Below are positions 35,147 through 43,488 of a DNA stretch of 64,000 nt, piece by piece. Source of the stretch: Marinilabiliales bacterium (GTDB lineage: Bacteria; Bacteroidota; Bacteroidia; Bacteroidales; SZUA-534); NCBI GenBank assembly GCA_003512955.1, contig DOTG01000008.1, positions 1 through 64,000 of the forward strand, written 5' to 3'. The stretch's first letter is position 1. Each line of letters begins with the position of its first letter. Made by a program: the position numbers and the translations under genes. The notes beneath the pieces are model-generated. The model was not told where the DNA came from. It was given only the letters and a program-made list of their open reading frames with translations, and did no database searches.

Positions 35147-38100
35147 TTACTCTTTTTTAGGCTCCGGGGCTTTACCGTTTTTTAACCGATCAAATAACTG
35201 CATGGCCGCGTATTTGGCTGCGGCAATGGTTTCGCGGTTTACCTTTTCAATAATGCTCCCCCGGGTCAAATCTTCAGGTAAAATGTACCCGTTCATCAGT
35301 AGCAATTGAATTACCATGTTGTTGATGACGGTTTCTTTGTTGTAACCTTCAGCAATATAAAGCGAATCGGCAAATTCAGCAAACTCAACTGCGAATTCAG
35401 CAATGTTAGGTAAATTCATCAATTGCAGGTATGTCTCACTAAAGCTGCTTAATTCAATATTCAAGTTGGGGGTTACCAACAAAGGGCTGAATACCTTTTC
35501 TTTCTTTTCAGGCTGGAACCCTTTCAAGCGGGACAAATCAACATCTATCTTTGGATTGTCGATGCGTACAAATTTGGCTTTGCGCATCTGTTCCATTTGC
35601 CACAACCAGAAGTTGTAACGGTAAACCTCGGAATTTCCTTTGTGGCCGTTGAAAATGTGTTTGTATTTTTCGTGAATGTTTTTCTTCACCTGATTTTTGT
35701 TTTCGTTGATTTCAGGTCGGGCAATACGGACCTCGCGGATCAAGCGGCGCATATCTTCGGCAGCAGTTTGGGGGCCGGTAATTTCTTTGCCTTTCCGGCC
35801 AATATCGGTAGAAAGGATTCCCAATTGGATTTTTTTGCCTTCTCCCGTTTTAAGCACCTCAATCAGGTTTTTCTTGCCTTCCAAAGCTCCCATTTCGTCA
35901 ATAAACGGTTGGCCTCCGGGTGTGCTTGCCAGCGCGTCGAACAATTGGTTGAACAGGCTCCGATCGATTTTAACAAGCATTTCCTCATCGGCATTTGTAG
36001 CTACAGCTACAAAACGGTTTTTAATGACATCGAAATTTACCTTTGAAATTCCATAAGTTTTTCCATTTTGGGTAAATTCTTTGCCTTTGAAAATTTTGTT
36101 CACCATGCCATCCAAATCAATCTTATCCATCATTTTATACGATGAACATAGGAAGAACTTGCCCGTAAATGAATCCAGTTCCCAATCCAACACGTCGTCG
36201 ATGTAGCTTCCGTGGGTATCGAGCACCTCAACAATGTTTTTATCGCCGGTGTATCGCAACAACGTCCGTTGGAAGTGAGGATTGTCGCCGCTGGTAGCCT
36301 TCTCTTTACGTTCACCATGTGAGTCGCGGTAAAGGATAAAGTTTTCAGGATTCTGATAGCGGGTAATTCCGGCCTCCTCGCGGGCAAAATTACTAGCCGT
36401 GAGCATAATGTCTATTTTGAAAGGCATCCTCACATCGCAAAGTCCACTGATGGTACTACGCGAGTTCAAGTCTTCCACATTGGAATCGGCTGCACTTTCA
36501 AACAACGAATAGTAATATTTGATATATTCCGGATCGAAATCGGTGACGCGACTAAAATCACCCACTTCAGTTCCAATACCGTATAGATTTCCATTGGCAT
36601 CAGGAAAGACATGGAACATATCGCCGGCAATGCTTTTCAACGAACGTATCCCGGTCAGGTTCTTTTTCATCCATTTGAGCATCATGGCCGCCAGCATCTC
36701 CGATTTTCCTACACCGCTATCACCGGCAATCTGGACAACAAACACGGCTCCGTCTTCTTCTTCTACGGCAAACATAGACCCGTGAACCGGGATTCCGCCC
36801 ATCTCTTTCACTTTCTCGTTCATCACTGTCAAACGGGGTTTTTTAATGTTGCCATAATAATCGCCTTTTTGCGTAAGCGGTGTCACAATGGTTTTGATAT
36901 TTCCTTTAGGCCCTTTAATATCGAAAAAGCCCACTTTTGGGAACGAAATTACCTTTGAAGGTGCACCATAAAAGCAGATGGTGTCGGGTACAAAATTCCG
37001 CACTTCGTCAATGGATGCGTCCTGAATGTCGAGCAACCGGAAATTATCTGCCATGTATTTCATGTAGCTCTTGTGGTAAATGAAGAGTTCATTCAACAAT
37101 CCGCCATTGAAAATTTTACAACGGTAATCGCCCATGTCCATGTTAGCCACAAATTTTTGAAGCCTGTTTACAAAGAAATTGCCCAATGGGCGGGTATCCA
37201 AAATTTTAATGTATTCCCGTGAATTTACATCTGCTGCGGCAAGTGTTTTGGCCTTGAATTCTGCTGCTTTTTCGTTCTCCATCCGGTCGATGCGGTGGAA
37301 TGCATACTCCCGTTTTTTTGCATCGGTAGCTATGCGGGTATGTGTTTGGACGTTAGTTTCGGTACCTATCACGCCGCATTCGCGCATCAATTCAGGGATC
37401 CATTTCAACCGGCCATTTTCAAATTTCTCCAGTGGATGGTTTTTTACATCAAAGTTTTTATGTAGCGTGATGCCATGCTGCACCATCTCGTTGATGGCTG
37501 AATTTTGCTGTGCAAACTCGGCTTCAGTCAATCGGATAACCGAATGGGTGTACCTGTCGTAGTGCTCGTTGCTTTTGGTCTGGTTCATCAGGTTGATGAG
37601 GAATAAAGTAAATAACCTGATTTCGCCGTGCAATCCACTGTTTTCAATGTTGTGTTTTCCTGTTTCCAAAACTTGTTGCCAGAGGTCTTCAATATCGGTA
37701 GGGAACGATTTGTAAAGGAATTCCCCAATCACTGCCTCGGCTTCCATGTTCCCGATGGATTCAATCTGCTGGTTGTATCTTGAAATTAAAGCAAGGACTT
37801 TCTCTTTGAAGAGGTCTTTCCGGCTTAATAAATATAGGCGGGTCAGTTTTTCAACCGCCGATATTTCCGGGTTCAGCACTTTGTCGTTGATGGTTTTCTC
37901 GATATACCCATAAAGTTTTTGTCCCAGTTTGTTGTTTTGAGCCGTAAATTGGTCATAAATACTGGCGGCCAGCCGTTTTAAAAATAAAGCGGTGTTGATG
38001 TCGGAAGCTTTTTTGCCAACTACTTTTTCAAATTTCTCAATGCCTTTTGCCACCAATTCGGCTAAGGATGGTTCCAACGGGTTGTTCTCGAACGGGAGGT

Positions 38101-41100
38101 TGAAATACAGCATCAATTCACGGATGTGCTTACGCATTACCATGTTCACGCCTTCGAGGCGGGCAATATCATCGGCATGTTTTCCGGTGCTGTTGATAGC
38201 CAATATTTTGGTTTTCCGTGGTGAGAACAAAATGTTCTCCATCTCCAGAAGAATTTCCGCCATAATTACATCATGTTCTGGTGCATCGAGCACATAATGG
38301 TTAGGCTGGTATTCCAGTTTATTGGTAATGTATTTAAGCAATGTAGCTTTGCCATAGCGGGCCAATACTTCCCCAAAATCGAGATGTTTGATCATCGGTA
38401 TTTGCTTGTAAACCTGAGGCAGCAGGTTTTCATACACCGATGTGAACGCGATACTGCTGATAAACTGAGTCAGGTTGGTACATTTCCCCACTTCGTCGGA
38501 AAATTCAATGACCGCGTTTTTTGAATTGTCAATGGTATTGATGCTGATGCCGCTCATGCCAGGTGCCGCGTGGTAAAGTGTCCAGGCATTGTTAATGCGC
38601 AGTGCCTGGCTTTGAGTTTTGCTCAGGTCTTTTACAATATGAAAATCGCCGAGTACCTGCCGGATGAATTGGCGATCTGTTTTTGAGGCAAATATCTCAT
38701 CCAGTATCTCATCAGAACTCATTTCGGCATAATCGGGGTTGTTTTTGAGGCTGTCGAATTTTACCCAATATTTAAGTACAATTTCCAGAGCATTTTTAAA
38801 TTCCTTGCGGAAGATGTCATAACCTTTTGCCGTTCCGTCCAGATAATCGCCCATTGAAAAGCGCAGGAATCCGGTTTGATAAGGGATTACAGCAATTCCC
38901 CGGGTTTCGGCCAGTTTTTTTGTAAATTTTTCCAAATCCTGGTACGAGAAGAAATTGTTCAGTTGGATATTGAACAAATACGAACCGTCGGAAGCAATGA
39001 TTTTGGCATATTCGGCCCACTCCCCCTGCAGTAATTCTGCGGCCGTTTCTTTGGCGATTTTTAACCGCAACAAAGCCTCATCTCTAAAGTTTTTGTTGAT
39101 GCGGAAGGTGTTTAATTCCTTTACCAACTGCTTTTGGTAATAGGTAAAAAAGGGTTCATCCCTGTATTTGAAATCGTCGGGCAACTGCAACACATCTAAC
39201 TTATCTAGGGCCACCAGTTCGTTCAATAAGAAAAGATGCAACGGACTACCTTCAAAAGGCGAAAACCGGAGCAACTCTTTGGGCGATTTGGTCCCCTGTT
39301 TTTTATGGTAACTTTCAATCTCGGCTATGATGTATTGCTCAATACGCATCTTAATTTTATTACGCGAAGCATTTTTGGGCAACCGTTCTTCCAGATTATC
39401 TTTGATAGATTTAGCCAGTTGGGCATTTTCCAGGATATTCACCAGCATAAACAACGAATTGGTGTTTCCTTTTTCGATGCTGTTTTGTTTGCGTGCAAAA
39501 TCAATCACATCTTTTTTTGCTGGTGTGGCAATAATGGACCCCAGCCTGTCGCCGGTGGCACCTAAATTTTTGGTAGTAGAAATGGACGAAACCAGGTTGA
39601 TGCGTGCATATTGCTGGTTTAGGTTATTCATTACATACCTTGAAATGGTGCGCCATTTTGGTTCTTCATCGTTTATAATCTTTACCGAATCGTTGTAAGC
39701 CTCATCGAGGAAGAGGGTTATTTTGCTGATGCTGACAAATTTCAGGAAACGCAGCAACGATTGGTTGTTAAAATCGGAGTAACCCGATGGGTTAGCTGGG
39801 TCATTAATCACAATGGTCAGGTTTTCGCAAAAACTATCCCACAGGTTCCCTGATTCGTCGAAGACCTGGAAGGTTTTTTTCATCCGCTCCAGGCGGGTTG
39901 TCAAACGGTCAAAATCAATGCGGCCTTCATCATTAATGCCAATTTCCAGGTCAAAGGGGTTGATATCGAACCGGTCGGTGGGGAACAAATCCATGTACTC
40001 CCACGACGAGTATTTGTTGAACAAAATATAAGGACGCAGCACCTTGTCTTCTTTGCCAAAGAGCACATCGCGGATAATCATCTGAACATCGTCAGAGATA
40101 GAAGTTTTGTTAAGGTTCGAAAGGTTACTAAGAAATTCTTTGATAATGTCCTGATCTTTTTCAGTAAGAGCTAGATATTTATCGTTAATTCCCAAATCGA
40201 TCAAGAAATTACTGAACCTCCCTTTGTTGTCGGCCTCGTTTTCGGCTTTTACCAAATATTGTTTGTATTTTTCCAGAAACAGGTTGATGCCGAAATTTTT
40301 ATGAAAATGGTTGCTCAAGGTACGTTGATACGTATCGGGGATAACGTTCAGAATAACCCGGCAGCGCTCAATAATAGCTTTGTCAACGGGTTTTAGTTTC
40401 CGATGGAGCAGATATTCTCCATAAGTTTTGATTTGGTTCCGGCCTCCGCCTTCAACAATGGTGGCTATCTGAACATTGTCGTTTTCGGAGTAGAAATATT
40501 TTTTAGTTCGTTCCTCGAATTCCTGAATCAACCGCTTGTTCTGTTTTCTCAGCTTTTCGGTTTCGGTACAATTCAAAATCATGTCAATGTAATCGCGGAG
40601 TTTTTCCAGCGAATACTTGTCTTTCAAAATCTGGCGGCTGAATTCGTCGAATTTGAATAGCACAATATCTTTTTCCAGGTTATCGGTTTGTCCCAGCTGT
40701 TCCTTTTTAAGCAGGCTGAGTTCCTGATTGTAGTCGGCAATTTTAGCCTCAATGAGCGACATAAAGTGCTCCAGGTTTTTATAGCTTACTTTTTCAAGGA
40801 TCAACCGTAAATTCAATTGGCTGTTGGCCAACGCGCCCAGCTTTTTGGTGTGGACTTTATTTAATGTCTGGATAATTTTATTATGGAGGCAAAATACCAA
40901 CGTGGTATTGGTACTCCGTGAAATTGAAGAATCATCGATAAAAATGATACGGGTCAGGAGCGGGAACCAACGGCTATGGTTGAACAGGTTTTTGCGCATG
41001 TGGGGGATGCGGATGACGAAAATAGAGGTTTTGTCGTCGCTGATGCTTTGGTAAAGCGATTCTTCATCGGTAAAAGCGACTTCTTTAACTGTTGCCGGAT

Positions 41101-41818
41101 TAAACAATTCCTCCCTGATAAGTTTGATGGCTGTTTCGGTGCTCCCGCTGACTACTGTCTTTAAAAAACCGTTCAGCCCTTTGAAATTGACTGTTTGTTC
41201 GCTGCGGACCAAAAAATCGGTTTTTTCAGCAGCCGTGGTATAGTGCGAACTTTGTACCACCATTTGGTCAAACACGTCGAGCAGGTAGTTCCATTGGGCT
41301 TCTTCCACTTCATCTTTAATACCCAACACCTCGCGGAACCTCCGCAGTTCGGTTACCTGGTCGCCCAATAAAATGGTATATCTGAAATTCAGATTGGTTT
41401 GTGTTACCGGGGGTGTACCCACGGAGTAATCATGGCAATTGAGGATGTTTTTTGCCTGTTTTTGCTCTTCCTCGTTAATGGCTTCGGTATCAATTAATGA
41501 AACCAACCTTTCGCGGAAAACATTTTTCTTGGTACGGTATTGAAAAGCTTTTGATTCCTCATGTGGAAAAAGCATGAGCGATACATCGGTATAGCCCGGG
41601 ATGGCCTCTTTCAGTTCATGTACCTGGCGGTCAATCTCGCGTTCCTGCAGCAAGGGATCATCAGGCTCATCGTAGCATAAACGGGTAAAAGCCTTTAGGT
41701 TGTCAATAATATGTCGGGGCAAAAAATTTTCGGCTCTTTGTCCAAGCGATAAATACAAGTCTATAAAGTCACGGGCATCTTCACGCAATTTCAATTTGGG
41801 TTTCCCAACTATTCTCAT
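35147..41818 (-). CDS. Giant cytosolic protein with aminotransferase-fold and PEPCK-like domains
   Basis: A 2,223-residue protein with no signal peptide or membrane segment. Residues 1-~580 are helical and charged with no family I recognise. Residues ~600-1040 match fold-type I PLP aminotransferases: NDPANPSGY (~676), LFLDEAYND (~710), the Schiff-base region SSISTTKNLGATGDRLG (Lys ~749) and a C-terminal small domain with RGIAVIP...FLRFSMGD (~980-1000). Residues ~1050-1500 are helical. Residues ~1560-2100 resemble ATP-dependent PEP carboxykinase: YYGNIKKPRLTVMN (~1655), GIPVHGSMF (~1677), the P-loop AGDSGVGKSE (~1697) and IAGDMFHV (~1732). These keep candidate Lys, His and Asp metal ligands. 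The gene stands alone with a possible promoter at 41963. The reaction is unknown; a PLP transformation coupled to phosphoryl transfer is inferred. It may equally be a signalling or scaffold protein. Confidence 0.75.
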   Translation of the reverse strand: MRIVGKPKLKLREDARDFIDLYLSLGQRAENFLPRHIIDNLKAFTRLCYDEPDDPLLQEREIDRQVHELKEAIPGYTDVSLMLFPHEESKAFQYRTKKNVFRERLVSLIDTEAINEEEQKQAKNILNCHDYSVGTPPVTQTNLNFRYTILLGDQVTELRRFREVLGIKDEVEEAQWNYLLDVFDQMVVQSSHYTTAAEKTDFLVRSEQTVNFKGLNGFLKTVVSGSTETAIKLIREELFNPATVKEVAFTDEESLYQSISDDKTSIFVIRIPHMRKNLFNHSRWFPLLTRIIFIDDSSISRSTNTTLVFCLHNKIIQTLNKVHTKKLGALANSQLNLRLILEKVSYKNLEHFMSLIEAKIADYNQELSLLKKEQLGQTDNLEKDIVLFKFDEFSRQILKDKYSLEKLRDYIDMILNCTETEKLRKQNKRLIQEFEERTKKYFYSENDNVQIATIVEGGGRNQIKTYGEYLLHRKLKPVDKAIIERCRVILNVIPDTYQRTLSNHFHKNFGINLFLEKYKQYLVKAENEADNKGRFSNFLIDLGINDKYLALTEKDQDIIKEFLSNLSNLNKTSISDDVQMIIRDVLFGKEDKVLRPYILFNKYSSWEYMDLFPTDRFDINPFDLEIGINDEGRIDFDRLTTRLERMKKTFQVFDESGNLWDSFCENLTIVINDPANPSGYSDFNNQSLLRFLKFVSISKITLFLDEAYNDSVKIINDEEPKWRTISRYVMNNLNQQYARINLVSSISTTKNLGATGDRLGSIIATPAKKDVIDFARKQNSIEKGNTNSLFMLVNILENAQLAKSIKDNLEERLPKNASRNKIKMRIEQYIIAEIESYHKKQGTKSPKELLRFSPFEGSPLHLFLLNELVALDKLDVLQLPDDFKYRDEPFFTYYQKQLVKELNTFRINKNFRDEALLRLKIAKETAAELLQGEWAEYAKIIASDGSYLFNIQLNNFFSYQDLEKFTKKLAETRGIAVIPYQTGFLRFSMGDYLDGTAKGYDIFRKEFKNALEIVLKYWVKFDSLKNNPDYAEMSSDEILDEIFASKTDRQFIRQVLGDFHIVKDLSKTQSQALRINNAWTLYHAAPGMSGISINTIDNSKNAVIEFSDEVGKCTNLTQFISSIAFTSVYENLLPQVYKQIPMIKHLDFGEVLARYGKATLLKYITNKLEYQPNHYVLDAPEHDVIMAEILLEMENILFSPRKTKILAINSTGKHADDIARLEGVNMVMRKHIRELMLYFNLPFENNPLEPSLAELVAKGIEKFEKVVGKKASDINTALFLKRLAASIYDQFTAQNNKLGQKLYGYIEKTINDKVLNPEISAVEKLTRLYLLSRKDLFKEKVLALISRYNQQIESIGNMEAEAVIGEFLYKSFPTDIEDLWQQVLETGKHNIENSGLHGEIRLFTLFLINLMNQTKSNEHYDRYTHSVIRLTEAEFAQQNSAINEMVQHGITLHKNFDVKNHPLEKFENGRLKWIPELMRECGVIGTETNVQTHTRIATDAKKREYAFHRIDRMENEKAAEFKAKTLAAADVNSREYIKILDTRPLGNFFVNRLQKFVANMDMGDYRCKIFNGGLLNELFIYHKSYMKYMADNFRLLDIQDASIDEVRNFVPDTICFYGAPSKVISFPKVGFFDIKGPKGNIKTIVTPLTQKGDYYGNIKKPRLTVMNEKVKEMGGIPVHGSMFAVEEEDGAVFVVQIAGDSGVGKSEMLAAMMLKWMKKNLTGIRSLKSIAGDMFHVFPDANGNLYGIGTEVGDFSRVTDFDPEYIKYYYSLFESAADSNVEDLNSRSTISGLCDVRMPFKIDIMLTASNFAREEAGITRYQNPENFILYRDSHGERKEKATSGDNPHFQRTLLRYTGDKNIVEVLDTHGSYIDDVLDWELDSFTGKFFLCSSYKMMDKIDLDGMVNKIFKGKEFTQNGKTYGISKVNFDVIKNRFVAVATNADEEMLVKIDRSLFNQLFDALASTPGGQPFIDEMGALEGKKNLIEVLKTGEGKKIQLGILSTDIGRKGKEITGPQTAAEDMRRLIREVRIARPEINENKNQVKKNIHEKYKHIFNGHKGNSEVYRYNFWLWQMEQMRKAKFVRIDNPKIDVDLSRLKGFQPEKKEKVFSPLLVTPNLNIELSSFSETYLQLMNLPNIAEFAVEFAEFADSLYIAEGYNKETVINNMVIQLLLMNGYILPEDLTRGSIIEKVNRETIAAAKYAAMQLFDRLKNGKAPEPKKE

Positions 41819-41962
41819 AAGTTCCGTTTTAAGATGTTATTGCTCTGTTATTTCAGTTTTTACTGGTTCAAATTTTAAATAAAAGTAAGGATTTAATTGA
41901 AAAGAATTTTCCAATTCAGGGAATGAAAAAATATGTAACCTTTGTACCCTCATCCGGGGATA

Positions 41963-41970
41963 CAAAGTTA
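41963..41970 (-). promoter_or_regulatory. Possible Bacteroidota -7 promoter element
   Basis: On the - strand TAACTTTG matches the Bacteroidota consensus TAnnTTTG. A T-rich stretch (TTTTTC) lies about 21 nt upstream where a -33 TTTG would be expected, but it is not a clean match. It would give a 5' leader of roughly 140 nt for the gene starting at 41818. Confidence 0.3.
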
Positions 41971-42158
41971 TAATAATTTAAGACACTTGGTGAAAAATTG
42001 TAATCAAAATGAACAAAAAAACGACAATTGTTAATTTAACAGGTTGTTATTTTTTCTAATAGTGATTTATAGGTGAAGGAAAACGTTAGTGATTTGGTTC
42101 ACACAGGGTATGCTTGCTTTTTAACCAGAGTTGTCCGACTTAGTGTTGATTTCGTTTG

Positions 42159-42187
42159 TTTTTGATGATTATATATCACATCAAAAA
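42159..42187 (-). terminator. Hairpin at the end of the glycan operon
   Basis: TTTTTGATG (42159-42167) and CATCAAAAA (42179-42187) form a perfect 9-bp AT-rich stem with an 11-nt loop, 8 bp past the stop of the last operon gene at 42195. The stem is GC-poor, so termination may be inefficient. Confidence 0.45.
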
Positions 42188-42194
42188 TTATAAT

Positions 42195-43442
42195 CTATTT
42201 TTCTTTACTTTTTATGGTCCGGTTTTTAATAAGAGGTTTGGCCCAAAAACTCAGGCTCAGGATGTATGCCAGGGTTATAAACAGGATAAACATACCGGCT
42301 TTTAACCCAACCCAGTCTTTCATCTGCCCAATTGCTAAGGAAACGATGGCTCCACCGGCAATGGCTGTACATAAGATACCTGAAAAAGTACCATGATATC
42401 CGGCAACACTGTTAAGCGCCAGTGAGAAGATTATGGACCACATTACCGAAAGGCAGAAACCGAGCGCCGGGAATCCCAATAGGGCCATTTGCGTGGTTCC
42501 GGTTAGTGTGAGGATTAATACCAGCATGGCCGCAATGGTAAAAACCCGTAATACTATTTTGCTGTCGATAATTTTTAATAAAAACAGGCCTAACAAACAA
42601 CCAATGGTAAGCATGCCCCAGAACCAGGCTACGGTTTGGGCTCCCTCAATTTCGGGCGTTAACCCATGGTAGGTCCTGAGGAATTCTGAAATCCAGTTGG
42701 CAATGCCCTGCTCAGTACCCACATAGGCAAATATCCCAAAAAAGTAGTACCAAACAATAGGGATACCGAAGAGCTTGCGGTGGATACTCCAGGCACCTAC
42801 CAATTCGTCATCTTTTCGTTCCACTTTTGGGAAACGCGACAGCAGGATGACTACGGCCATTAGCAGGGTAATAAACGCAAATAACCAATAGATGGAAACC
42901 CAGTTCAGGTTATCGGGCGTGACTTTATTGAAGATGGAAATAAAAAACCCTTGATTTGCCGCCGGTTGGTTGAGGTTTGTTACCAAATAGGAATAAACAA
43001 AGGGGCTAAGATAGGAGGCTCCGCCAAAAACAAGCTGGGCAAAAACAGAATAGAAAGCAAAATTACCTTCGCCACCGGTAACCCGTAAGAGCGGATTGAT
43101 GGCTACTTGCAATAAGGCCATGCCAGTTCCGATTAGAAATAGGCTTACTAAGAAAACCAGAAATGTATGATTTAAAGCAAACAACAGGGCCCCTCCGGTA
43201 GCCAGTGCAAAAGCTGTGGACATACCCGATTTTTCGCCATATTTTTGTGCCAGCATCCCGGCAGGGATAGACATGAGTGCATAAGCAATGAAAAACGAAA
43301 AGGGGAGCATTCCTGTCATTAAGCCGCTTAGGTGAAAACTGTCGCTCGCATTGGGGTTGATGGGCCCTAGAATGTTAGTGAGAAACGAAATGACAAAGAA
43401 TACGATAAAGATTAATGCCAATAGATAATAATTGCGGTTCAT
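42195..43442 (-). CDS. FucP-like sugar MFS symporter
   Basis: A 415-residue inner-membrane transporter with about 12 hydrophobic segments. The N-terminal region (FFVISFLTNILGPINPNASDSF...GLMTGMLPFSFFIAYALMSIPAGMLAQKYG, in segments) resembles the fucose:proton symporter branch of the major facilitator superfamily, including the conserved loop AQKYGEKSGM after TM2. It probably imports a monosaccharide by proton symport. L-fucose would fit the GH29 fucosidase in the same operon, but other hexoses are possible. It is the last gene of the operon, 46 bp after the sodium symporter gene. Confidence 0.85.
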   Translation of the reverse strand: MNRNYYLLALIFIVFFVISFLTNILGPINPNASDSFHLSGLMTGMLPFSFFIAYALMSIPAGMLAQKYGEKSGMSTAFALATGGALLFALNHTFLVFLVSLFLIGTGMALLQVAINPLLRVTGGEGNFAFYSVFAQLVFGGASYLSPFVYSYLVTNLNQPAANQGFFISIFNKVTPDNLNWVSIYWLFAFITLLMAVVILLSRFPKVERKDDELVGAWSIHRKLFGIPIVWYYFFGIFAYVGTEQGIANWISEFLRTYHGLTPEIEGAQTVAWFWGMLTIGCLLGLFLLKIIDSKIVLRVFTIAAMLVLILTLTGTTQMALLGFPALGFCLSVMWSIIFSLALNSVAGYHGTFSGILCTAIAGGAIVSLAIGQMKDWVGLKAGMFILFITLAYILSLSFWAKPLIKNRTIKSKEK

Positions 43443-43488
43443 ACGATACTGTGTTTTTGATGTTTTAAAATTTAGGTATTAATATTAG

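Larger units (their letters stand above)
41819..42194. other. Intergenic region between the glycan operon end and the 2,223-aa gene
   Basis: This 376-bp AT-rich gap holds a hairpin that may end the glycan operon (42159-42187) and a -7-like element for the gene at 41818 (41963-41970). I see no coding frame worth reporting. Confidence 0.5.

Noticed and set aside
35597..36056. 149- and 119-codon + strand frames inside the 2,223-aa gene
   Set aside because: They are antisense shadows of a long supported frame, with no initiation context and no domain.
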